NCBI GenBank assembly: GCA_963601185.1
Contig: CAVCEE010000027.1
Span: 1-21,860, forward strand
Length of the DNA: 21,860 nt
Origin: Limisoma sp963601185
GTDB lineage: Bacteria > Bacteroidota > Bacteroidia > Bacteroidales > Muribaculaceae
Direction: 5' to 3'
Each line of letters starts with the position of its first letter. The first letter of the stretch is position 1. The translations under genes were made by a program, and so were the position numbers. The notes under the pieces are model-generated. The model saw only the letters and a list, made by a program, of their open reading frames with translations. It searched no databases and was not told the DNA's origin. Below are positions 15,790-21,860 of the stretch, in pieces.

Positions 15790-16859
15790 TAGCATTGTTT
15801 CTTTGCCATCCATTTGCGTTTCCAGCGGCGTAGCCACGACGGAATCACGCAGATGCCTATGATGAGGTAAATATAGTAACTGACGATGCGCCAGCAGAGT
15901 GCCAGCAGGAGTGCCAACGCTCCCGACGCAATCATATCGCCGTAGTAGTTCTTGAATATCCATTCGCTCACACCGCTGCCTCCGGGGGTAGGGCAGATGG
16001 TGAGCACCACCCATATCACCAATTGGCGAGCAAGCACCATCACTTGGTCGGCGTCGATGGCAAACGCCAGCAGCAGTGCGTTGACTACCATATAGCGCGA
16101 AATCCACGACAGCGATGTGCCGAAGAAGGCGCGCAGCCACCACCAGAATTTTTTCTGCCGCAGTTCCTTTGACGTGGCAACGATGGCATCGCCCATCTCG
16201 GCTGCGTCTTTCTGCCAGCGGCGTAGCAGCGGCAGTCGGCAGATGCCTGTGAGCAGCGCGCGGATGGCTGTAGGCTTGACAAAGATGCCAAGACCGAGAA
16301 TTAATGCCCAGAGTGACAGTCCACCGTACACTATCCAGAACGTGATTCTTATGCTTGCCGAAATCTGTTGGTTGGCTATGTCGAAGAGCCCACTGAAACC
16401 AATCAGCGCGAGGGCTACGGGACACGCCACCACATAGAAGAGTTCGTCGAGAAACAGGGTGGTTATCATAATCGCCGTTGAGCGCCCGAGGTTAAGCCCC
16501 TCGCCGGTGAGGTAAATCATACCGAAACTGCTGCCGCCGACGGTCGATGGGGTCACGGCGGAGGTGAACTCACAGAGCATATTCACTCGCAGAGCCTGCC
16601 CCCATGTGATGTCGTGGTCGGTGAGGGTGCGGAAACGCCATGTGAGGCCGAAATCGCGCCCTGCCATAAACAGCACGGCAAGCAGAAAGTAGGCTATCGA
16701 TTTGGTGGAGATGTTTATCAGACTGAAGTCAAACTGTTCAGAGTCGCGCCAAAACATTGTGCCGACGGCAATTAAGCCGATGGCGATGGGCACAGCCACA
16801 TATTTCGGCCGCAGCAAGTCGCGCGTCTTTTTGAGGTCGCTGTCTTTCGTCTTGTTCAT
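15789..16859 (-). CDS. Flippase-like integral membrane protein (UPF0104 / LPG synthase TM family)
   Basis: A 356-residue polytopic membrane protein with about seven or eight hydrophobic segments. It carries the family marks TPSTVGGSSFG (103-113) and TPGGSGVSEW (291-300), the latter matching the PGGxGxxE signature of the YbhN/MprF-transmembrane family. The C-terminus is strongly basic (RRWKRKW). Family members are thought to move or bind lipids or lipid-linked intermediates; no aminoacyl-transferase domain is attached here, so the substrate is unknown. It is the first gene of the men operon and its stop overlaps the menD start by one base, although no role in quinone synthesis is established for this family. 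Confidence 0.85.
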   Translation of the reverse strand: MNKTKDSDLKKTRDLLRPKYVAVPIAIGLIAVGTMFWRDSEQFDFSLINISTKSIAYFLLAVLFMAGRDFGLTWRFRTLTDHDITWGQALRVNMLCEFTSAVTPSTVGGSSFGMIYLTGEGLNLGRSTAIMITTLFLDELFYVVACPVALALIGFSGLFDIANQQISASIRITFWIVYGGLSLWALILGLGIFVKPTAIRALLTGICRLPLLRRWQKDAAEMGDAIVATSKELRQKKFWWWLRAFFGTSLSWISRYMVVNALLLAFAIDADQVMVLARQLVIWVVLTICPTPGGSGVSEWIFKNYYGDMIASGALALLLALCWRIVSYYIYLIIGICVIPSWLRRWKRKWMAKKQC

Positions 16860-16890
16860 AGTGCGAAGTTACTGCAAATCGGTGGGATTG

Positions 16891-16898
16891 CAAAATTA
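16891..16898 (-). promoter_or_regulatory. Candidate -7 box of the flippase-men operon
   Basis: On the minus strand 16898-16891 reads TAATTTTG followed by CA, 31 nt before the ATG at 16859. No clear -33 element is visible. It is the only promoter-like site I see for the five-gene operon, since all internal gaps are 4 nt or less or overlaps. Confidence 0.45.
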
Positions 16899-16971
16899 TG
16901 CTAGCATTGCTTCTCGATTTGTTTGCCTTTCAGTTACTTGCAAAAAAATCGTGAAAAAAGTTGCCGAAAAA

Positions 16972-17003
16972 TTTGCTGGAATCGAAAAGTAGTCGTACTT
17001 TTG
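16972..17003 (+). promoter_or_regulatory. Promoter of tRNA-Met
   Basis: TTTG (16972-16975), 20 nt, then TACTTTTG (16996-17003), matching the Bacteroidota consensus TTTG-N(19-21)-TAnnTTTG. The tRNA begins 12 nt after the -7 box, so transcription starts very close to the mature 5' end. Confidence 0.8.
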
Positions 17004-17014
17004 CACTCGCAAAC

Positions 17015-17088
17015 GGCGGGATAGCTCAGTTGGTTAGAGCGTCGGATTCATAACCCGGAGGTCTCGAGTTCAATTCTCGATCCCGCTA
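17015..17088 (+). tRNA. tRNA-Met (CAT anticodon), elongator type
   Basis: A 74-nt cloverleaf can be drawn by hand. The acceptor stem is GGCGGGA / TCCCGCT with a G.T end pair, the D stem is GCTC/GAGC, the anticodon loop is TTCATAA with CAT at 17049-17051, and the T arm is TCGAG-TTCAATT-CTCGA. The discriminator is A17088 and CCA is not encoded. The G1.U72 wobble can form, unlike the mismatch expected of an initiator, so I call it elongator-type; a tRNA-Ile2 (lysidine-modified CAT) cannot be wholly excluded. The innermost anticodon-stem pair is A.C (17046/17054), a small irregularity. Confidence 0.93.
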
Positions 17089-17090
17089 CA

Positions 17091-17121
17091 AAGGAAGTCC
17101 AGTTTTTTGGCTTCCTTTTTT
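17091..17121 (+). terminator. Terminator of tRNA-Met
   Basis: GGAAG(T)CC / GGCTTCC hairpin (17093-17100 with 17109-17115, one bulged T) followed by TTTTTT, starting 5 nt after the tRNA. Confidence 0.85.
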
Positions 17122-17253
17122 GTGTTCAGCCAGAGATGATTAATATAGTTTCATAAAAGAATCATCGTTGTTAATTTTGTGCCATATCCCTATTTTGCGC
17201 TTTCTCTTTTTGTTTTTCTGTAGGCTATATGCCATTGAATAAGGAAATTGTTG

Positions 17254-17261
17254 TAATTTTG
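17254..17261 (+). promoter_or_regulatory. Candidate -7 box of the large surface-protein gene
   Basis: TAATTTTG followed by CG, 37 nt before the ATG at 17299. A second match, TAATTTTG at 17172-17179, lies further upstream. Neither has a clear TTTG at 19-21 nt. The rest of 17122-17298 is AT-rich with nothing else recognisable. Confidence 0.4.
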
Positions 17262-17298
17262 CGCCAATTAAGGTTTAATCTCAATACAGTAGGTTTTA

Positions 17299-20200
17299 AT
17301 GAAAAAGGGAATTGCGTTATTTTTAGGTTCATTGTTGCCAATGATTGTCTTTGCGAGTGCCAAGACCGTCCCCTATTCATCGGCTTTGTATGACGACAAG
17401 GAATGGATCGTTGTCGACAATAACAATGACGGTGTCACTTGGGAGGATTTGTACAACAATAAAACTTATTGGGCATCGGAAACCGTTGATGCCGACGACT
17501 GGCTGATTTCGCCGTCAATTCACCTGGAAACAGGCAAGAAGTATGAACTGACGTTCCGCTACTACACAGGCCCTTCGGACAGCAAGGAGCGGTTCAAGGT
17601 GCTGCTCGGCAAGGGAACAACCGTGTCGGCACTTAGCACCGGACGGCAACTGTACGACACCGGCAGCGACGGCGTGCAGTCGTCGGATGGCTACACAACC
17701 ATAACCGAGTATCTCACTGTCGATGCCGATGGCGACTACAACGTGGGCATCTGTTGCTACTCGGAGGTCGGTCAGTATGTGCTGCAACTCGACAACTTCA
17801 AATTGGCGTATTTCGATGAGGACAACATCCCTGCGCAGACACTGCCTTGGTCGTCCGACTTCTCAACCAAAGAGAAGTTCGATTTCCTTTGGCTCTCCGA
17901 CCACGGCCTCGGCAGCGATTACGACGGCACATCGTGGGAGTGGACGCAGGATGATACCAACGGAAACCATCCGCATTTCGTCGGCAGCACCGAGAAAGAT
18001 ATGCAGAATGAGTATCTGATGAGTCCTGAACTCAATTTCGACAAGCCGGGCATCTATAAACTCACGGTCAAGTCAAGCCAAGCCTACATGGCATACTACA
18101 TTGGTCAGGGCACTTCTTTTAAGGACTTTGTCAACGTTATCTACCACAAGCGGTATGCTGACTATACGACCGGAGGAGAATACACCTTTGCCGTGAGAAA
18201 GGCTGGCAAATACCGCATTGCGGCAAACAACTGGACGTTTGGCACTCCGTATGGACCATTTGAACATAGCATTTATTCGATGAGCGTAGAATACGTTTCC
18301 GAACTCACTGCCAAGACACCGCCTTATTCCACAGAATTGTATGCCGACTCAAACTGGGCTGTTGTCGACGGCAACTATGACGGTGTGACATGGAAACCTT
18401 ATTTTCCGCCGAATGACTATGATCACATAAAGTCGATGACATGGAACCCGCGTCCGGACTATGCATGGGCGCAAAGTGCCGATGACTGGCTCATTTCGCC
18501 GGCAATCCATCTGGAGGCAGGCAAAACGTACTCGATGGCGTTCGACATCATCTTAATGACCTGGTACAAGAATGCCTTCAAGGCCATGATGGCAAAATCC
18601 GATGACGTTACCGACCTTAAGGACGGCACGGTTCTTTTCGATACGGGAATTATTACGAACATAGACGACTACTCCTATGGTTCTTGGACGACAAACAAAT
18701 TCATCATCAGTCCGACGGAAGACGGCGATTATTACTTCGGCTTATATGCCTACAGCCAAAATCAGGATTCGGGTGCACGCGCCAGAAATTTCAGCATCGA
18801 AGAGTATGTCGAAGTACCGAATCCGCCTACAGAACTTACGGGAACTGTGAATTTTGAGCGAAACGTGGTTCTGGGCTGGACATTGCCTACAACCAATACT
18901 TTCGGGACTAAACTGTATTCCAAACTGACGGGAATCGAGGTCTACCGCGACGATGTGCTTGTGGCAACGCTTGACGGCACGGCTGAAAAGTGGGTCGACA
19001 GTCCGTCGACTGGACTTGTCGCAGATGCCGACCATGTCTACAAACTGAAAGCGGTTATGGCTTCGGGAACGAGCGATTTCTCGGACGAGGTTATGGTGGA
19101 GGTCAGCGAAGCCTTGTTGGCGTTGCCTTACGCCTCCGACTTCTCGACTAAGGAAAAATTCGACAAACAATGGGTGGCAAAATGCTACGAAAGCACTGAG
19201 GAATGCACCACAGGCTGGCACTACGATGCCAACGAGCAGTGCGTTAAACTCGATGTCCGTGCCAACGCAAAAGCCGGTGAGGCATTGCGGCTCGACGAAG
19301 TGAGATTTCCGTCAGAGGGCAAGTACCGTATGAAAGTGGTAATCAAAAATAACAACGGCAACTATGGGTCGATGAAATTCGCACTCTATGGTGTGCGCGA
19401 CTATCGCGAATCAGCCGAGACTCAAGCCTATTTTACAGAATCGAATATCACGTCGGAAAAGGCTGAATATGTCTATGATTTCGATGTCGAGCCGGGCAAC
19501 TATTATGTGTATCTGATTTACGATGAAGACAATACCAGTTCAGACAAGACTGATACGTTCAGTCTCTACTCGATGACCCTTAGCGATGTTCCGGCAGCAC
19601 CGGCAACTGGGTTGGCGGCAACTGTGACCGGCCCTCAGGTCAATCTGTCGTGGACTAATCCGTCGAAGGATGTGCTCGGCAACGACTTGACCGACTTGTC
19701 GGCGGTTGAGGTCTACCGTGATGGCGTGCTTTTGGCTAACATTACCAACCCTATCCCCGGCGACGCCGTTACTTGGGCTGACGAAATGCCTAACAAGGGA
19801 GAGAACACCTACTGGGTGGTGCCTTACAATCTGTACGGCGCAGCCAACGATGACAACCCGACTAAGGTGATTGTCAAATTCGACAACGTAAAGACAGTGC
19901 CTTACACTGCCGATTTCACCAACTGGATGAACACCGCCGACGGTGACATTCAGTGGACGGTCTATTCAGAAGGCGAAAATGAGGGCTACGGAGTGACATG
20001 CACCACCGCTACTACGGCTGGTGCCGACGCAACGGTCAAGAGCGAACGGATACTGTTTGAGCCTAAGCATGTCTATGACATCGCTTTCGACGCAGAAGTG
20101 ACGGATGCCTATTTCAGTTACTATCTTGATATTACCGCCGGCCCGAAAGCGTCTTCGCAGGAGAGCCTTCAGCAGGTCAAGGTGGTAAGCAACGACGGCG

Positions 20201-20586
20201 TGCACCATTATCAGTTCACTGCACGCGCCGTGGAGGACAAGGGTGACGATGCCGACGGCTACGACACTACGATAGAGTACGGCCTGCAGGTGATTACCCT
20301 GAAGGCAAGTTACCAAGGCAAGATTTCCATCTCAAACTTCACCATTGTTGAGGATGAAACCTCGTCGGTCGACAGTCTTGACAAGCAGGTCCGTTACAGC
20401 ATCAAGGACGACAAGTTGACGTTCAGCGCCGTGGCTTCGCACATCGCGATAGTCGATCTCAGCGGCAAGACGGTTGCTTCGGCAAGCAATGCCAACAGTA
20501 TCGGTCTCGGAGCGTTGAGCAGCGGTGTCTACATCTTCAACGCTACTGTCGACGGCCAGCGGATTGTCGGCAAGTTCGTGAAATAA
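17299..20586 (+). CDS. Large secreted modular protein with jelly-roll (choice-of-anchor J-like) and Fn3-like repeats and a type IX sorting-like C-terminus
   Basis: A 1095-residue exported protein. Residues 1-21 form a signal peptide (MKKG, hydrophobic core, FASA). The body alternates two module types. Jelly-roll modules resembling cleaved-adhesin/choice-of-anchor J domains lie at about 24-172, 182-333, 341-504, 609-763 and 867-1017. Modules 1 and 3 share an ADDWLISPxIHLExGKxY motif (66-82, 394-411); modules 2 and 4 share SDFSTKEKFD (186-195, 613-622). Fn3-like modules lie at about 508-602 and 767-862, both with VEVYRD or IEVYRD and LSWT/LGWT strands. The last 65 residues (IAIVDLSGKTVASA, LSSGVYIFNATVDGQRIVGKFVK) resemble type A sorting domains of the type IX secretion system. 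Likely a surface-attached or released adhesin or binding protein; no catalytic motif or ligand is evident. It stands alone, between the tRNA and the integrase remnant. Confidence 0.85.
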   Translation: MKKGIALFLGSLLPMIVFASAKTVPYSSALYDDKEWIVVDNNNDGVTWEDLYNNKTYWASETVDADDWLISPSIHLETGKKYELTFRYYTGPSDSKERFKVLLGKGTTVSALSTGRQLYDTGSDGVQSSDGYTTITEYLTVDADGDYNVGICCYSEVGQYVLQLDNFKLAYFDEDNIPAQTLPWSSDFSTKEKFDFLWLSDHGLGSDYDGTSWEWTQDDTNGNHPHFVGSTEKDMQNEYLMSPELNFDKPGIYKLTVKSSQAYMAYYIGQGTSFKDFVNVIYHKRYADYTTGGEYTFAVRKAGKYRIAANNWTFGTPYGPFEHSIYSMSVEYVSELTAKTPPYSTELYADSNWAVVDGNYDGVTWKPYFPPNDYDHIKSMTWNPRPDYAWAQSADDWLISPAIHLEAGKTYSMAFDIILMTWYKNAFKAMMAKSDDVTDLKDGTVLFDTGIITNIDDYSYGSWTTNKFIISPTEDGDYYFGLYAYSQNQDSGARARNFSIEEYVEVPNPPTELTGTVNFERNVVLGWTLPTTNTFGTKLYSKLTGIEVYRDDVLVATLDGTAEKWVDSPSTGLVADADHVYKLKAVMASGTSDFSDEVMVEVSEALLALPYASDFSTKEKFDKQWVAKCYESTEECTTGWHYDANEQCVKLDVRANAKAGEALRLDEVRFPSEGKYRMKVVIKNNNGNYGSMKFALYGVRDYRESAETQAYFTESNITSEKAEYVYDFDVEPGNYYVYLIYDEDNTSSDKTDTFSLYSMTLSDVPAAPATGLAATVTGPQVNLSWTNPSKDVLGNDLTDLSAVEVYRDGVLLANITNPIPGDAVTWADEMPNKGENTYWVVPYNLYGAANDDNPTKVIVKFDNVKTVPYTADFTNWMNTADGDIQWTVYSEGENEGYGVTCTTATTAGADATVKSERILFEPKHVYDIAFDAEVTDAYFSYYLDITAGPKASSQESLQQVKVVSNDGVHHYQFTARAVEDKGDDADGYDTTIEYGLQVITLKASYQGKISISNFTIVEDETSSVDSLDKQVRYSIKDDKLTFSAVASHIAIVDLSGKTVASASNANSIGLGALSSGVYIFNATVDGQRIVGKFVK

Positions 20587-20659
20587 AATCTCGAAAGGAT
20601 TATTGATGATAATCGTGTGTGAATAGAAGTGCGTTGTAAAGTGCATAAATACAATGTTG

Positions 20660-20753
20660 TACGCAATCACATAGTTTGTATTAGTGCATATTATTGCGTA
20701 AACTTGCACAAATTTTGTGCAAGTTTTGTGCGAGTTTACTACCTTTGCACAAA
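20660..20753. repeat. Cluster of nested inverted repeats upstream of the integrase remnant
   Basis: The core is a perfect palindrome with 13-bp arms, AAACTTGCACAAA (20700-20712) and its complement (20714-20726), around a single T. Related half-sites flank it: TTGCGTAAAC (20694-20703) on the left, TTTTGTGCGA (20724-20733) and TTTGCACAAA (20744-20753) on the right. A wider 8-bp inverted pair TACGCAAT (20660-20667) / ATTGCGTA (20693-20700) lies beside it. The cluster overlaps the integrase promoter, so it could be an operator or a recombinase binding site. Confidence 0.75.
20740..20747 (+). promoter_or_regulatory. Promoter -7 box of the integrase remnant
   Basis: TACCTTTG followed by CA, 18 nt before the ATG at 20765. 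A TTTG at 20714-20717 lies 22 nt upstream, inside the 27-bp palindrome. A protein bound there would compete with RNA polymerase. The position favours the 20765 start over the in-frame ATG at 20717, which would lie upstream of the transcription start. Confidence 0.6.
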
Positions 20754-20764
20754 CACATATTTCT

Positions 20765-21151
20765 ATGGCAACGATAAAGGCATTCATAAGGACACAAAAG
20801 GATAGCGAAACCAAAATCCGCTTCCGTCTCAGTGATGGCAGCCGCCGTCAATATTTCTTCACAAGTCACCTGATGGTGCTGCCGTCATTGTGGGATGCTC
20901 GGCACGAGTGCATCAAGAAGCGGTCGTATTGCCCCATCGGAACAAGAGAGCGGATTGACGAGGGGGTGGCAGAGTTGAAAAACATTATTATGCGTACCTA
21001 CGAATCCAACTACTTAGTGATTAACAGTAGTGCGATGTTACAACGTTGGGTAGAGGATGCTATATATGGGCATGAAAACGAAATGTGCAAAATCCTGTTG
21101 TACCTGAAAACGATGAAATGCCTATATATTAGGGAGTTACGTGTGGTTTGA
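20765..21151 (+). pseudogene. Truncated tyrosine recombinase/integrase (N-terminal Arm-DNA-binding part)
   Basis: The first ~100 residues (MATIKAFIRTQ..., IRFRLSDGSRRQYFF, MVLPSLWDARHECIKKR, ...AELKNIIMRTYESNY..., SSAMLQRWVEDAIYGHEN) match by eye the N-terminal Arm-DNA-binding domain and following helices of Bacteroidota tyrosine recombinases, which usually run to about 400 residues. Here the frame ends after 128 residues; the core-binding and catalytic domains (R...HxxR...Y) are absent, and I see no continuation in other frames downstream. The divergence begins near residue 103, at the first copy of a 19-nt direct repeat, which suggests a deletion or recombination event. A terminator follows at 21212. 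A small DNA-binding protein of independent function is possible but less likely. Confidence 0.65.
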
Positions 21152-21184
21152 GGGTGAACCGTGGAGAAAACGAAATGTGCAAAA
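21074..21184. repeat. 19-nt direct repeat at the break point of the integrase
   Basis: GAAAACGAAATGTGCAAAA occurs exactly at 21074-21092 and 21166-21184. A degenerate version, GAAAACGATGAAATGC, lies between them at 21106-21121. The first copy is where the protein stops resembling integrases; the second is where the non-coding tract begins. Confidence 0.8.
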
Positions 21185-21211
21185 GGTTGAAGTTGGTTGA
21201 ATTATAGAGCT

Positions 21212-21249
21212 GGCGAGGGTGGCTGTGGGGGCTGCTCTCGCCTTTTTTT
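21212..21249 (+). terminator. Terminator after the integrase remnant
   Basis: GGCGAGGGTGGC (21212-21223) pairs with GCTGCTCTCGCC (21231-21242) over 12 positions, three of them G.T wobbles, with a 7-nt loop, followed by seven T. It lies 60 nt after the truncated integrase frame. Confidence 0.8.
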
Positions 21250-21660
21250 GTGTCTGGGCGTGGCGGTGGCAGGTGGGGGCTGCGGTGGGGGCGGTGCTTG
21301 ATTTTGTGGCTGTGAGGGCGTGAGGGTGGCGCAGTGGGCAGTTGGAGGGGTGGACGAAAGAAAGGGCGCGAGAGGGGCGGAAAATGGGCAAATGTGAGGT
21401 GAGAGGTGGGAGAATGAGGGTGTAGAGAGGGTCGGGAGGGTGGTTTTAGGGGTGTTTTGTGGCGTTTTTCGGGGTGTCTCGCCGCTTATGGGGCGCATGG
21501 TGAGGGTGGCGAGAGGGTGCAGCTGCATGGCGGGCGTGTGGCGGCTCTCGGTGGGTGGCTGCATGGTGTTTAATGAGCGGCTGAATGGTGTTTAATCGGT
21601 GTTTGAACGGCAGCAGAAGGGCGGTGTTTTGGTGCAGGGTGGCGGTAGCTTGACCCTGCA
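21250..21660. other. G-skewed, repeat-rich non-coding tract
   Basis: The plus strand is extremely rich in G and poor in C: by hand count 121 G and 25 C in 21241-21480. Short repeats are scattered through it: GTGAGGGTGGCG at 21320 and 21500, and ATGGTGTTTAAT at 21563 and 21585. Five runs of three or four G between 21418 and 21452, with loops of 8, 2, 1 and 8 nt, could form a G-quadruplex. Minus-strand open frames here (21202-21564, 21446-21721) give only Pro/Thr/His low-complexity protein and are probably a by-product of composition. I see no gene. Confidence 0.75.
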
Positions 21661-21665
21661 CTTTT
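21632..21665 (+). terminator. Hairpin, possible terminator
   Basis: A perfect 9-bp stem GTGCAGGGT (21632-21640) / ACCCTGCAC (21653-21661) with a 12-nt loop, followed by TTTT. It lies at the right end of the G-skewed tract, with no gene in front of it in the window. Confidence 0.5.
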
Positions 21666-21681
21666 CGTTTGTTTTTCACGT

Positions 21682-21714
21682 TTGGGGTTATTATTGGGGT
21701 TACAGTTGGGGTTA
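21682..21714. repeat. Three iteron-like TTGGGGTTA repeats, 12-bp spacing
   Basis: TTGGGGTTA occurs at 21682-21690, 21694-21702 and 21706-21714, exactly 12 bp apart, near one helical turn. Such spacing suggests repeated binding sites for a protein, for example recombinase arm sites or replication iterons. The remainder to 21860 is AT-richer, contains a short palindrome AAAAAGC-G-GCTTTTT (21760-21774), and has no recognisable gene. Confidence 0.6.
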
Positions 21715-21860
21715 CTTCCAACTTGCGAATAATACCCCTAACTATCCTTTTAAGGCTTCAAAAAGCGGCTTTTTCGTGAGAAAACACCCCTTTAATTACC
21801 ATTTAACGCAGAGGGCGGAAAATGGCGCAAAGCCTTTATTTATCGGGGTTTGTGAGCGTT

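Noticed and set aside
15790..16425. Upstream extension of the menD frame to a 772-residue protein
   Set aside because: The extra 212 codons lie antiphase inside the flippase-like gene, have no MenD similarity, and MenD has its normal 560-residue length from 15789.
17015..17100. tRNA-Met as an integration site for the downstream element
   Set aside because: I found no second copy of the tRNA 3' end downstream to 21860, so there is no attachment-site duplication to support it.
20598..20614. Hairpin GATTAT-TGATG-ATAATC after the surface-protein gene as a terminator
   Set aside because: The stem is AT-rich and there is no T run after it, so termination here is not supported.
20717..20764. Upstream in-frame ATG for the integrase remnant
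   Set aside because: It lies inside the palindrome and ahead of the -7 box TACCTTTG, so it would precede the likely transcription start; 20765 matches the usual MATIKA-type start of the family.
21202..21721. Two overlapping minus-strand open frames (120 and 91 residues)
   Set aside because: They encode Pro/Thr/His-rich low-complexity sequence; the C- and A-rich composition of that strand makes stops rare, so open frames are expected without coding.

Overview
This window looks like a chromosome segment from a member of the Bacteroidales (Bacteroidota), roughly a Prevotellaceae or Muribaculaceae type of organism. The evidence is the gene content (rsfS-ftsH pair, two-subunit methylmalonyl-CoA mutase, menDBCE cluster, a secreted protein with a type IX-like C-terminal sorting domain, an Arm-DNA-binding type integrase) and the promoters. 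Many genes are preceded by the Bacteroidota -7 element TAnnTTTG, twice with a TTTG exactly 20 nt upstream, and Shine-Dalgarno sequences are mostly absent. The family-level placement is an impression only.

Layout: 1-1228 holds a minus-strand lipoprotein and its terminator. 1255-3679 holds ftsH and rsfS (minus). 3695-4013 is a near-perfect 74-bp tandem repeat, each unit carrying a minus-strand -7 box aimed at rsfS. 4172-5171 holds fabI with its own promoter and terminator. 5198-9336 holds the mutA-mutB operon. 9485-11253 holds a plus-strand AspT/YidE-type transporter, ending in a terminator that probably also serves the converging men operon. 11276-16898 is a tightly packed minus-strand operon: a flippase-like membrane protein, then menD, menB, menC and menE. 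17015-17088 is an elongator tRNA-Met. 17299-20586 is a large modular secreted surface protein. 20640-21250 carries nested inverted repeats, a truncated tyrosine-recombinase gene and a terminator. 21250-21860 is a strongly G-skewed, repeat-rich stretch with no convincing gene.

The housekeeping part fits an anaerobe that makes menaquinone for fumarate respiration and uses methylmalonyl-CoA mutase in the succinate-propionate route. FabI elongates fatty acids, while FtsH and RsfS handle membrane protein quality control and ribosome silencing. menF and menH are not in the window.

No complete novel multi-gene system is visible. The most unusual items are the 74-bp promoter-bearing tandem array ahead of rsfS-ftsH, the palindrome cluster at the broken integrase with the adjacent G-skewed tract, the cysteine clusters in MutA, and the flippase-like gene translationally coupled to menD.
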